A stretch of DNA of 64,000 nt, from positions 9,039,291 through 9,103,290 of the forward strand of contig CM037872.1 in the NCBI GenBank assembly GCA_021292105.1, in the 5' to 3' direction. This stretch comes from Anadara kagoshimensis. Its lineage: Eukaryota > Mollusca > Bivalvia > Arcoida > Arcidae. The translations under genes were made by a program, and so were the position numbers. A model generated the notes under the pieces. It was not told the DNA's origin. It saw only the letters and a list, made by a program, of their open reading frames with translations, and did no database searches. Of this stretch, positions 43,124 through 53,218 are shown one piece after another (the first letter of the stretch is position 1; each line of letters opens with the position of its first letter).

Positions 43124-43461
43124 TTGAGTAACGGTGTTTAACGCCCCAATCAAGAATATTTCACTTATATCGAGACGTCGCCAGCTATAGGCGAAGGTGC
43201 AGATTTTTTTCCCTGTGCGTTGCACTGATGGCATTATACAACAGAATGCTTTATCGTGAAAAGCCTATCGTGACACGGGACCTCGTTTATTTGAAGTTCC
43301 CATCCGAAGGAACCGTGAATTTCATTTCGTAATGCCAAGTGTTTGGCAAAATAACAGTCACTACCCACTTTCAAGTGTTGGGTCAGACCCAGCCGGGGTT
43401 GGAACCCATAATCTCCCACTTATGAAGCGAGCACTCTACCAACTGAACTACCGAAAGTGGT
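43124..43461 (-). mobile_element. SINE-A copy
   Basis: The minus strand reads CCACTTTCGGTAGTTCAGTT, B box GGTTCCAACCCC, AGTGACTGTTATTTTGCC, and ends TTCTTGATTGGGGCGTTAAA then CAC. Confidence 0.92.
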
Positions 43462-43584
43462 TTTACAATGAGTTAACAGAAAGAAGTCGATGCGTGACTG
43501 CTGAATTGCCGAGAAATTGATAACTAGAAATCTAGTAGCCAAAAAGCCGCAGAGGGATATAAAAAGCAGCAGCCGAAACGCTGT

Positions 43585-43740
43585 CAAGATATAATCAAAA
43601 ACAAACATACTTATTTATCCATGTCCTAAGCACAATCCAGAAGCAAAGTAAAAACTTTGGAACTGACAAGTCAGGAAAGACACGTGAACTTCCACCAGGG
43701 AAGTGAGGCCGGGTGCTCCGGAAGGGTAAACGCCTCCTGT
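43585..43740 (+). repeat. DR-D dispersed repeat
   Basis: AATCAAAAACAAACATACTT, GAAGCAAAGTAAAAACTTTG, ACGTGAACTTCCACCAGGGA and GGTGCTCCGGAAGGGTAAAC. Confidence 0.82.
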
Positions 43741-43826
43741 TTAGCTAGCTAGTAACGAGAAATCGAGCCGAATCGACACCAATTCGTTAGTAACTTAGTG
43801 TTAAACTTTGGACGGGTCTGTACCAT

Positions 43827-44223
43827 ATACATGTATAGCTTTGTATGTTTCCTGGTGATAACAGCAAGAGACACAGGATTGCTTTATTACATTTTACTAT
43901 AATTAATGAAAATGTTAGAAAATTACTTCAAGAACAATAATTGTTTTTTGTTAACCAGAAGAGAGATTATTTCCATTTACCGTATACACAATAAATGGTT
44001 TGGTTGTTTGAATCATGGATTGATTAACTCAATTAGTAACCGTTTCATGGACACAGAAATCATTATTAAGTTTCTGGTTTCAATTAATTTTAATATTTTT
44101 ATGTTATCTATAGCCGCGCCAATGACGTAAATGAGTTTTTATAGAGCAGATCTTATTTATTTATTTATTTATTATTATTATTATCATGCTCACAATACAA
44201 ATAGTCAATGGGTTTTTCTAATA
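43827..44223. other. Intron 1 sequence, nothing recognised
   Basis: AT-rich, with a short (TTA)n run at 44155-44183. Confidence 0.45.
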
Positions 44224-44570
44224 GTTACGTTTTCGCGCGTCTTGCCAAAATTTATGTTTCGCGTCTTGCCAATAGTTATGTTTTCACGTCTTGCCAATAG
44301 TTATGTTTTGCGTCTTGCAAATAGTTATGTTTTGTGTCTTGCAAATAGTTGTTTTTGCGTCTGGCAAATAGTTGTTTTTGGGTCTTGCCAATAGTTGTTT
44401 TCGCATCTTGAAAAATGTTATGTTTCGCGTCTTACAAATAGTTATGTTTTCGTGTCTTGCCAAAGGTTATGTTTTCGCGTCTTACAAATTTTTATGTTTT
44501 CGCGTCTTTCCAAAAGTTGTTTTTGCGTCGTGCAAATGGTCATGTTTTCGCGTCTTGTAACTTGCCTAAA
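44224..44570 (+). repeat. Tandem array, period about 24-26 bp, 13-14 units
   Basis: The unit is ATAGTTATGTTTTCGCGTCT then TGCCAA. Units vary in length by 1-3 bp and in the TTTTCGCG block. Confidence 0.92.
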
Positions 44571-44632
44571 ATAACTCCATCGCAAAAAAATTAAACAAGA
44601 AAAATTCTCGATTTAAATACAGTCAAACCTGT

Positions 44633-44808
44633 CTATAAAGGCCACCCAAGGGAATCAATAAATGTAGCCTTAATTGACAGGTGGCCTTTATATATACAGG
44701 TTCAAAGAATATGAATAAAGAACTTTTGGGATATAATTCTACCGGCCTTTATAAGCAGGTGCCCCTTAAATAAAGGTGGCCTTTAAGGCATTGCACTGTA
44801 TGTATATG
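44633..44808. mobile_element. PAL2 element
   Basis: Left CAGTCAAACCTGTCTATAAA, right GGCCTTTAAGGCATTGCACT with G. TA on both sides. Confidence 0.88.
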
Positions 44809-45015
44809 CAACAACATACAGAGTATATATAGATCATCAAAAGCTTCGAAATTTGCAAAATTTAGTCGAATCTGGAGCAATAAACTCATATATTAAATAT
44901 TGGCACAGATTTATGAAATTGTATCATGATATGAAAGTTACACCTATAAAATCAATTTCTTTGCGAAATGAAATTCACAACTGTGCGTGACCAGTTGCAA
45001 TACATTTTCTAGAAT

Positions 45016-45236
45016 ACAGGCCTGTCAAAAGTTTAAGACTAAGGTAAGAATTAGTAACGAATCCAACGCCCATTTCGGTCCCTCGTTAGCTGTATCTCGA
45101 CAGTGTTTCTGCAGTTGCTATCTGTCTTTAGGCAGCGTTTCCGCCAGTAGCTATCCATATTACGGCCAGTCGGCACTTGAGTTTCGACACCTTTTCGTTA
45201 GCATGGTGTTAAACTTTCGACACGTCTGTACTGTAT
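45016..45236. mobile_element. PAL1 element
   Basis: Left ATACAGGCCTGTCAAAAGTT, right GTTAAACTTTCGACACGTCT. Confidence 0.87.
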
Positions 45237-45381
45237 ATCAACCCACGGTACTTATCACCAAAGTGAAACATGGCAGAACTTGATTAGATTATTATGAATT
45301 AAATTAGCAAAAAAGTGTTAAAAGCACACGTGGATTACATGTATATACGAGTGTCTAAAAATGGAGAAGAGTACAGTGTAG

Positions 45382-45475
45382 TAATGGTGTTTATGCCCCA
45401 GGCAAGAATCTTTGACTTATATCGATGCCGTCAGTCCTGGGATAGTGGAGGAAACCAGAGCACCTAGAGAATACC
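45382..45475 (-). mobile_element. SINE-C-like 3' fragment
   Basis: TGCCCCAGGCAAGAATCTTT, GACTTATATCGATGCCGTCA and GGAAACCAGAGCACCTAG are the inverted SINE tail. Confidence 0.6.
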
Positions 45476-45482
45476 ACCGACT

Positions 45483-45648
45483 TTTGACAATCATTTGATT
45501 GAGTGACTGATGGATTGATTGATTGACTGACTGATGGATTGATATTTTGATTGATTGGTTTATTTAATTATTCATTGATTGATTGATTTATTTAATTATT
45601 CATTGATTGATTGATTTATTTAATTATTCATTGATTGATTGATTAAAA
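45483..45648 (+). repeat. GATT-rich simple repeat
   Basis: TTGATTGA-type words, including TTTATTTAATTATTCATTGA then TTGATTGA in three exact direct copies of 28 bp. Confidence 0.9.
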
Positions 45649-45955
45649 ATTTTGCCCCATAAAATTACTGTCTGTGAACCAGCCTGTTCTTATAATACTG
45701 AGCACTTTTGGCCAAGAAATAGTTCAGATTGCCCACACCCATCAATTCGATTCCAGGTCAAGATTCAATACGGTAGATTCTTTTAGGTAAGTTTATAACA
45801 AGACAGCAAGCTGTAATGGATTGGCTATACACGTGATATAATGTGTTTTCGTGCAGTAAAAATAAGGAAGTTCGACTTATATTACAAATATCTATTAATG
45901 GCCAAACATGTTAATTTTATTGCTCTGTCTGTAACTTAAGAGCCTGATACATATA
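45649..45955. other. Intron 1 sequence, nothing recognised
   Basis: No feature; possible SINE middle fragment near 45705 (GAGCACTTTTGGCCAAGAAA). Confidence 0.4.
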
Positions 45956-45956
45956 G

Positions 45957-46153
45957 TACAGACCTGTCAAAAGTTTAACACTAAGCTAACGAAAAGCGGT
46001 CAAAACTCTGCTACCGAATGAATGGCCGACATATGGCCGAAAAGCAGCCGAGCTGCCGGAAAAACTGTCGAGATATTACTAACATGGGGCCAAAATGAGC
46101 TGCAAATTCGGCACTAATTCTTCAGCTTAAACTTTCGACAGTCCTGTGTTGCA
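45957..46153. mobile_element. PAL1 element
   Basis: Left AGTACAGACCTGTCAAAAGT, right CTTAAACTTTCGACAGTCCT. Confidence 0.87.
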
Positions 46154-46384
46154 CATTGAAATAAATATCGATAAAATTCTAACCGCCTGTCTTAAATTAC
46201 ACAAATCTTTTATATATACATACAGATCAAGTTTACGTGAAATTAAACATCATGCAATTAGCTATAGGGACCGATAGACACATCTTGGTGTTAATTCGAT
46301 CCGTTTCCTGTATTCAAAAAGGCGCCATTTGTCACTTTATTATTTGAATATGGCTGCAGATATTGACTTCCAAATATCATCGGT

Positions 46385-46560
46385 AAGGGTTTGATTGATT
46401 GATTGATTGGGATTTTATGTCCAAGTCTAGAATACTTCGCTTATATCGAGAGGTCACTAGATATAGATGATCTAGTGCTAGGGCTTTGACCTTTGCGTGC
46501 GTTCAAGGAATTGTGCATGGTGGGTACTTTATCGTGTCTGATCAATGTCACATAAAGATT
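46385..46560 (-). mobile_element. SINE-A 3' part (diverged)
   Basis: Inverted tail CGCTTATATCGAGAGGTCAC, then TGACCTTTGCGTGCGTTCAA and TTTATCGTGTC. A (GATT)n run sits at its 3' end (46389-46410). Confidence 0.65.
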
Positions 46561-46564
46561 TCAG

Positions 46565-47960
46565 CTGATCAATGTCGCACAAAAGCTTGTACACATCAAT
46601 ATACTGTCAATTACTAGTTTTCAGTGATAGAGCAACTCCAAGCAATGCCATATTTCAGCATTTGGATCAAATTTCCCTTTTAAAAAGACCACTTATATCT
46701 AGAAAACACCTACCAATACCCATGCACCGTGGAAACAAATACTAACAATATAGGTCCTCAACAATCAATGCCACACCGAATCCTGTAACGATTCTGGAGG
46801 TTATATTAAGACAGTCACATTTAATCTTTTTTCAATTCGATATTAACTCTCCTTTTTTCAAAACACCCACAACAATATATTCTTGACACACATATATTCA
46901 GAATAGGTCTCTAAAAATCGATGTCATACAAAAGCTTGTAATCATCATTATCTTATCATCAAGAACAATTCTGGCACTTATAACTGTCAAATTTTTTTTC
47001 TTCAATAGCAGGTTTTTATTTTTTTGCAAAACACAGACAACAATGAATGCTTGGTACAGATATATCCAGGGTAGTTTTATACCTTTATGTCTTATTAAAT
47101 ATGTTTCTCTTCAGTAACAAGCCTTTAATCCGTCAAAACACCCACAGCAATGTATGTTGGGTACAGATATAGTCGGGGTTCGACCTACAGCAATCAATAC
47201 CATACAGAAGCTTGTAACTATCTAGATATGATGATCATATTAATGTTCTCTTTAATAACAGGTCTTATTTTTTTCCAAACGCCCTAACAATTTTTGCTGG
47301 GTATAGATATATTCAGGGTAGACCAACACAAATCAATGTTTCACGGAAGCTTGTAACCATCCACATCTACAACGAGTCTTGCACTTGTAGGATGGCCATG
47401 TTATTTTTTTCTCTCTCTTCAATAACAATAAGTCCTAATTTTCCATCCAAACACCCACAACAATATATGTTGGGTACCGATATATTCAGGGTACGTCTAC
47501 AGCAATCAATGTTACACAGAAGCATGTAATCAATTTATATCCACCTTAAGTCCAGTGCTTATGAGATGGTCATATTATTTTTTTCCTCTTCAATAACAAG
47601 AAGCCCTATTTTTCCATCAAAACACCCCGGCAACAATATATATTAGGTACCAATCTATTCAGGGTACGTCTACAGCAATCAATGTTACACAGAAGCTTAT
47701 AATCATCAATAACTTAATTACCATCTCTAACGATTCTGCCACTTATAACAGTCATTTTAAATAATTTTCCTCTTCAATAACAACTTACAAGACTTTTTTT
47801 CTTCATCAATACACGCACAATACATGTTGGGTACAGATATACCCTGGGTACGTCTCCTGCAATCAATGTTACACAGACGCTTGTTATAAAAATTCACCTA
47901 AAGTCCAGCAGTTATGAGAATCAAATTTAAATCAATTTTATCTTCAATAAAACGTTTTGA
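46565..47960 (+). repeat. Degenerate tandem repeat, units about 110-180 bp
   Basis: Seven or more units share CAATCAATGTTACACAGAAG, CTTGTAATCATC, TCTTCAATAACAAG and ACACCCACAACAATATATGT then TGGGTACAGATATATTCAGG in order. No coding. Confidence 0.88.
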
Positions 47961-48227
47961 CTTCAAGCGACTTGGGGATTAACTAAATCAAGCCAGATTT
48001 GACTACAGAATTGACATTTCTGCTATCAGCAATTTCCAAATGGGAAAATCAATGTGGTTTAACAAACTGTTATATTAACTTTATAAGGATGTTTCTGAAG
48101 GTGGTTTTGAATGTGATATGTATACAGAAAATATTTGAAACTTAGGTAAGTTTTTGACTGAGCTAAAACCAATCACATGTACAACGCTTAAGTTACAAAC
48201 ACCACACTTCACACAGACTCGAACCTT

Positions 48228-48402
48228 TGCGGTAGCTCAGTTGGTAGAGTGCAAGCTTCGTAAATGGAAGGAGATCGTGGGTTCGAACCCCGATCGGATC
48301 TGGCCTAAGACTTGAAAGTGGGTAGTGACTGTTCTTTCACCAAGCACTTGGCATTACGGAATGAAAGTCACGGTTCTTTCGTGTGGGAACTTGAAATAAA
48401 CG
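48228..48402 (+). mobile_element. SINE-A 5' half
   Basis: Head TTTGCGGTAGCTCAGTTGGT, B box GGGTTCGAACCCC, ends at AAATAAACGAGG; the rest is cut where an inverted SINE begins. Confidence 0.9.
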
Positions 48403-48404
48403 AG

Positions 48405-48705
48405 GAGATTGAATAATTGATGGAATAGAGTTTTACGTCCTAGAATATCCACTTATACCAAGACGTCACCAGCTAAAAGTTAAGTTGGTTTTTTGCCTTT
48501 GCAGTACGCTCATGGCAATGTAAAAGGGAGTCATTAACGTAAGATGCCTGCCGTGACACTGGGCATCTCATTTCAAAATTCGAGTGTTTGGCACAATAAC
48601 AGTCACTACCTATTTTCAAATTGTGTCACACCCGGCCGGGTTCTAACCCACGTCCTCCCACATACAAAGTAGGCACTCTACCAACTGAACTTTCGTAGTG
48701 GTGAA
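48405..48705 (-). mobile_element. SINE-A copy adjoining a head array
   Basis: The minus strand reads CACTACGAAAGTTCAGTTGG, B box GGTTAGAACCC, GTGACTGTTATTGTGCC, and tail GACGTCTTGGTATAAGTG. Its head is the right-most relative of the array that follows. Confidence 0.85.
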
Positions 48706-49855
48706 TTGTGAATGAGTTAAGAGTTTGTACAGCTTCTTGGTCAGACCCAGCCAGGTTCGAACCCACGACTTCACACATACGAAGTAAGCACTCTACCAAC
48801 TGAACTTCCGTAGTGGTGAATTGTGAATGAGTTAAGAGTTTGTAAAGCTTCTTGGTCAGACCCAGCCGGGGTTCGAACCCACGACCTCACATATACAAAG
48901 TAGGCACTCTACCAACTGAACTTCCGTAGAGGTGAATTGTGAATGAGTTAAGAGTTTGTACAGCTTCTTGGTCAGACCCAGCCGGGTTCGAACCCACGAC
49001 CTCACATATACAAAGTAGGCACTCTACCAACTGAACTTCCGTAGTGGTGAATTGTGAATGAGTTAAGAGTTTGTACAGCTTCTTGGTCAGACCCAGCCGG
49101 GTTCGAACCCACGACCTCACATATACAAAGTAGGCACTCTACCAACTGAACTTCCGTAGTGGTGAATTGTGAATGAGTTAAGAGTTTGTACAGCTTCTTG
49201 GTGAGACACAGCCGGGTTCGAACCCACGACCTCACATATACAAAGTAGGCACTCTACCAACTGAACTTCCGTAGTGGTGAATTGTGAATGAGTTAAGAAT
49301 TTGTAAAGCTTCTTGGTCAGACCCAGCCGGGGTTCGAACCCACATCCTCACACATACGAAGTAAGCACTCTAACATCTGAACTTCCGTAGTGGTGAATTG
49401 TGAATGAGTTAAGAGTTTGTACAGCTTCTTGGTCAGACCCAGCCGGGGTTCGAACCCACGACCTCACACATACGAAGTAGGCACTCTACCAACTGAACTT
49501 CCGTAGTGGTGAATTGTGAATGAGTTAAGAGTTTGTAAAGCTTCTTGGTCAGACCCAGCCGGGGTTCGAACCCACGACCTCACACATACGAAGTAAGCAC
49601 TCTACCAACTGAACTTCCGTAGTGGTGAATTGTGAATGAGTTAAGAGTTTGTAAAGCTTCTTGGTCAGACCCAGCCGGGGTTCGAACCCACGACCTCACA
49701 CATACGAAGTAAGCACTCTACCAACTGAACTTCTGTAGTGGTAAATTGTGAATGAGTTAGGAGTTTGTAAAGCTTCTTAGTCAGACCCAGCCGGTGTTCG
49801 AACCACGACCTCAAATATACAAAGTAAGCACTCTACCAACTGAGCTATCGTAGTG
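48706..49855 (-). repeat. 115-bp tandem array of a SINE tRNA-like head, ten units
   Basis: Units start (TTGGTCAGACCCAGCC) at about 48740, 48853, 48968, 49084, 49199, 49313, 49430, 49546, 49661 and 49777. On the minus strand each holds GGAAGTTCAGTTGGTAGAGT (A-box region) and GTGGGTTCGAACCC (B box) plus ~45 bp of spacer ending ATTCACAATTCACCAC. Two subfamilies (CACATATACAAAGTAGGCAC and CACACATACGAAGTAAGCAC) occupy different halves. Overlapping open frames are shadows. Confidence 0.95.
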
Positions 49856-50044
49856 GTCTCTATCTTTTGATCCCTTTCTATCTAGTAGGAGTTCTATCTC
49901 GTAAGTTAGACTATAACGATTTCCGACGTATCTTTACCGGTTACTTGAAAGATTTGATGAATTCGTTAGATCTTATCCCATGCTTATCATAATAGGATGA
50001 TAAAACCAATTTTAAAATCGCAGTAAAATCAGAAAAAATGATAG

Positions 50045-50165
50045 AGTACATGCCTGTCGAAAGTTTAACACTAAGCTAACGGATAAGTGACGAATCGACA
50101 GCTTATCTCGGAACCTCGTTAACTATATCTTGCTTTTCGGTGGCTCTTGGTCACTAGACGGTCAA
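50045..50165. mobile_element. PAL1 left part, truncated at a SINE
   Basis: GAGTACATGCCTGTCGAAAG, TTTAACACTAAGCTAACGGA and the interior up to GGTCACTAGACGGTC; no right end after the SINE. Confidence 0.8.
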
Positions 50166-50463
50166 TTTGAGTTCAGTTGAGTAATGGTGTTTAACGTTCC
50201 AGTCGTAAGCTAGAGGTGAAGGTACAGAAATTTTGCCTGTGCGTTGCGCTTATGGCATTATACAGCGGGGTTCTTTATCGTGCCAAGCCTGCCGTGATAC
50301 GGGACCCATCCAAAAGAACCGTGACTTCCATTTCGTAATGTCGAGTGCTAGGCGAAAGAACAATCACTACCAATTTCAAGTCCTGGGTCAGACCAGGTAG
50401 GTGTTCAAACCCACCACCTCCCACTTATGGAGTGAGCACTCTACTAACTGAGCTACCGCAGTG
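50166..50463 (-). mobile_element. SINE-A copy
   Basis: The minus strand reads TCACTGCGGTAGCTCAGTTA, B box GGTTTGAACACC, GTGATTGTTCTTTCGCC; tail GACTGGAACGTTAAACACCA then TTACTCAACTGAACTC. A deletion removes the GTCTCGATATAAG part. Confidence 0.9.
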
Positions 50464-50900
50464 ATACTAACAATCTGAGCATCCATAGTGAAGATCACTG
50501 ACAGCCCGATTTAATAAAACTAAGTAATTTGTGTTATGTTAACTGTTTTAATTGAATATGTTCAATGCAACATGCTTAAACCAATTAAGTATTGTGTTAT
50601 TTTTATCTTTTTAATTAAATACGTTTTCGTTAAACCTGTCTATTGAATTGATAGCTTTGTTTCTTAATTATAGTTTATCGTCTTTCTAGTTAACTGCATT
50701 TAATTGAATTTCGAAATCATCTTATTTTATTTTCTTGCATAGTTTCTGTTTTTGAACGACAATGTCAATTTTTGTTTTTCGTAGTGAAATAATGCACGGA
50801 CTCTCCGATTATTTTAAAATGCCATTTATGTAGTTTGTTTTGGAGAGGAATTTAATTAATAAAGCTAAAGATTAAATTCCGATATATCCCTAAAAATATA

Positions 50901-50932
<32 letters not shown>

Positions 50933-51069
50933 TTAAGATATCGGGAAATACACTTTCCTATTCGACCTTTACTATATGTTCTGTTCTAAATCCTCAAGAA
51001 TAGTAACCCCCCCCCCCCCCCAAATTCTTAATCAAGAAGTGTACAAGTATCTTATAACGCTGTGAGTAC
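50464..51069. other. Intron 1 sequence, AT-rich with homopolymers
   Basis: TATTTTTTATT runs near 50900-50935 and a C tract at 51007-51020. No gene. Confidence 0.45.
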
Positions 51070-51220
51070 TCATCAAACACAAAAATGGAGGTTTATGATC
51101 AAACCAATGTCCTAAAAGCAAAGTAAATACTTTTGGACCTGTCAAATTAGGTTAAACATGTGAATTCCAGGAAAATGAGGCCATGTGCTCCGGAAGGGTA
51201 AGCACCTCCGGTCTACTTAG
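51070..51220 (+). repeat. DR-D dispersed repeat
   Basis: AATGTCCTAAAAGCAAAGTA, ACATGTGAATTCCAGG and GTGCTCCGGAAGGGTAAGCA. Confidence 0.8.
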
Positions 51221-51569
51221 TTACATGTACATCTACCAGGTGCAAAATCAAAGAAAATGGACATATGGGACAGTTTGGTGGTTTGGGCGAACACCGCTAC
51301 CAATAAGGAAATTCCTATTTAGGGGCCCAAATACCTTGGCCCATAATACACTAAACACATGCCTGTTGGTCGTTTGTTTTTGTTGCCGTCCGTGTTTGAC
51401 GGTTCTTTCTCACTTAATTGCCTGTTGCTTATCTAGCTACAGTATGCAATAATATTACTATATGCAGAATTTTCGAATATTTTCAGTATTTTTAAATGAC
51501 GCTATTAGAATGTGCATTTGATTCACTAAAACTCTTTGTTCTTGGCATATGTAAAAACTCCATACCAGG
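51221..51569. other. Intron 1 sequence, nothing recognised
   Basis: No repeat or coding match. Confidence 0.4.
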
Positions 51570-51910
51570 AGGGTTATTCGAGATTACATCTAAAATGGGG
51601 CTTGTCATCGCAAAAAATATCTGCTCTAAGTTTAGCCATACTCAGCAAGTATTACATAGATATTCGAACTAAACTCGTTTTTTCTGTAACAAGGTAGATT
51701 AATCGGGATTTCATCTGAAAAGGGGCTTGTCATCGCCAAATAAACTGCTCCAAGTTTAGCCACCCTCAGCAAGTATTACATAGATATTCGAACTAAACTC
51801 GTTTTTTTTTCTTTAACAAGGTGGAACAATCGGGATTACATGTATCTAAAATGGGGCTTGCCCTGTTGTAAGTTTAGCCACCCTCAGCAGTATAACAAAG
51901 TTATTCGAAT
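51570..51910 (+). repeat. Tandem repeat about 120 bp, three units
   Basis: Each unit has GGGATT.CATCTAAAATGGGG, CTTGTCATCGC, AAGTTTAGCCACCCTCAGCA and TATTCGAACTAAACTCGTTT. It lies about 170 bp from the exon 1 donor. Confidence 0.88.
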
Positions 51911-52077
51911 TAAACAAGACATAACAAAGGATTCAGCAGCCTGATAGATACAGAGTTCGTGTACTGGAGGGTCTAACATGTTCTAAACGTCGGATTGATA
52001 CACGTCAGATAGCCATTTATAACTATGATTGATGGGATACGTGTCGTAATCTACTTATCAAAAGATGTTTTACTTAC

Positions 52078-52686
52078 CTGTCTCCATAGCAACTCAGGGA
52101 AATTGTTCGCAACAACTGCTGATATGGTCACGTGACAGACGGGTAAAATAATTCCAAAGACAGATGCTATGTATGTTCTCAGCGGCATTAAAGAGTAGAT
52201 CATGAAAACAACAAACATCACTTCCCAAACGCCGTCTGCTGGACTGTAAATCGGCGGTAACTGTCCGGTTAAATCGGGTCCTAAATTCCAAGGAAATGCC
52301 ATAAACGCAAAACAAATTAAGAACACTAATAAAAAATAGCAGACGATCACAAAATGAGCTTCCTTCATATATTTTGTGTGTAAAAAAATATATATTCCAA
52401 TAAATATAAGACACTGTATTCCTAAATAAATTCCACTGATAGTTAAATTTTTGATGTAAACAAATTTCAAAATGGCTAGAACTGCTGTTAAAAGAATGCA
52501 TACCCCTAACATATATCCAATGGCGGACTGTTGTAACTTATAAACATACGTTTGATAAAGTTTTTCTAACTCTTTATTTCCAAACTGGTGTCGACTCAAA
52601 AGTCTTTGAAGATTCCGCTTTTTGGGTTTTTTCAACATTGGACTTGACTCCATTTTGCTGGGGTCGTTGTCGTCTGCTTGTTGCAT
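52078..52686 (-). CDS. ADCY1: Adenylyl cyclase coding exon 1: N-terminus and membrane spans 1-5
   Basis: Encodes residues 1-203. Residues 1-50 are a hydrophilic cytosolic tail rich in K/R, with GNKELEKLYQTYVYKLQQ matching the helix that precedes the first span in ADCY1 (PELEALFRGYTLRLEQ, from memory). Hydrophobic spans are seen at about 56-76, 83-103, 111-131, 153-168 and 171-192, with a short hydrophilic, proline-containing loop between spans 3 and 4. The start is well fixed: ATG has A at -3, an in-frame TAG lies 63 bases upstream (52747-52749), and no other in-frame ATG lies between. The exon ends TGGAGACAG followed by donor GTAAGT, phase 0. A 135-residue open frame at 52094-52501 is only a shadow of this exon. 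Codon use looks ordinary and no breaks are seen. Confidence 0.93.
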
Positions 52687-53215
52687 TTTGACTGTATAAT
52701 CTGTTTTTAATTGATTAAGAAAAATGGCTTTAAGATTGTTTGTAGCCTATTCATCATTCCTCAATCGCCAATAGATCTGATCTATCACATTTTTTCTTTC
52801 ATTTGTTTCCAATTGTGAAAATGCAATCTGTTCTCATTAGCAGACGACACTCGATTCCAACTAAGTATAAACAATTTCCGACTTCTTATTTATTTACCGG
52901 ATATCCCGCCGCGATATACTTGGATCGTTCACTATCTCTTTCTGACTCTGTGAGTTTATGATATATATGATGCATATAGATGCTTCAAATCTTTATTTTC
53001 TTTCACTAATTCTTATCCGTGCTCCAATTTTCTGATGGTATTATCTTTCTTTCCTATCTTCAATTCTGTAAAATATGGCCGACTTTTAGACATTCAAACA
53101 TAATCCCCTGTCTACTGCGCTTCTCAATAAGTGAGAACTTGGCACAGTTATCTAGAAAAGATAGAAAAACTATATGTAAAACAAACGACACTTCAATACG
53201 ATATAAGATACCCCG
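52687..53215 (-). promoter_or_regulatory. 5' flank / presumed 5' UTR of the cyclase gene
   Basis: The 63 bases next to the ATG are open only to the in-frame TAG at 52747-52749. No repeat from the listed families lies within 530 bp of the ATG, unlike the rest of the locus. A TATATC lies near 52917 but I cannot call a promoter or decide whether a 5' UTR intron exists. Confidence 0.45.
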
Positions 53216-53218
53216 ATA

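Larger units (their letters stand above)
42628..43826. mobile_element. Nest of PAL1, PAL2, PAL3, SINE-A and DR-D
   Basis: Order: PAL1 left end (CAGTATACAGACCTGTCGAA), PAL2 with PAL3 inside, SINE-A minus, PAL1 interior (AAGAAGTCGATGCGTGACTG), DR-D, PAL1 right end (GTTAAACTTTGGACGGGTCT). Components listed separately. Confidence 0.85.
12264..52077 (-). other. Intron 1 of the adenylyl cyclase gene (39.8 kb)
   Basis: Bounded by the exon 1 donor CAG/GTAAGT and the exon 2 acceptor TTTGCAG. It holds most of the repeats listed here and no convincing coding sequence on either strand. A noncoding exon or a nested RNA gene cannot be excluded from sequence alone. Confidence 0.88.
3125..52686 (-). other. 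ADCY1: 5' part of an ADCY1/rutabaga-type adenylyl cyclase gene (four coding exons, three complete introns)
   Basis: Four minus-strand exons join in phase (0, 0, 2, then 0 at the last donor) into 334 residues collinear with the start of ADCY1-type adenylyl cyclases: cytosolic N-terminus, six-span membrane domain, linker, start of C1a. The family makes cAMP from ATP at the plasma membrane; ADCY1 and fly rutabaga are stimulated by Gs-alpha and Ca2+/calmodulin. The subtype call rests on [13 protein letters not shown] followed by [10 protein letters not shown], which fits ADCY1 better than ADCY5/6 (DIEGF), ADCY2/4/7/9 (ILYADIVGF) or ADCY8 (DVKGF). This comparison is from memory, not alignment. Splice sites are all GT..AG. 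The gene continues past the left edge, so the second catalytic aspartate (GDCYYC segment), C1b, the second membrane domain and C2 are absent here. Confidence 0.9.

Noticed and set aside
48887..49235. Two overlapping 77-codon minus-strand open frames
   Set aside because: Shadows of the 115-bp SINE-head array.
48706..49855. CRISPR array or tRNA gene cluster
   Set aside because: Repeats and spacers are equally conserved, which is a tandem array; the DNA is eukaryotic, and the units are SINE heads.
52094..52501. A 135-codon open frame on the minus strand
   Set aside because: Out-of-frame shadow of cyclase exon 1.
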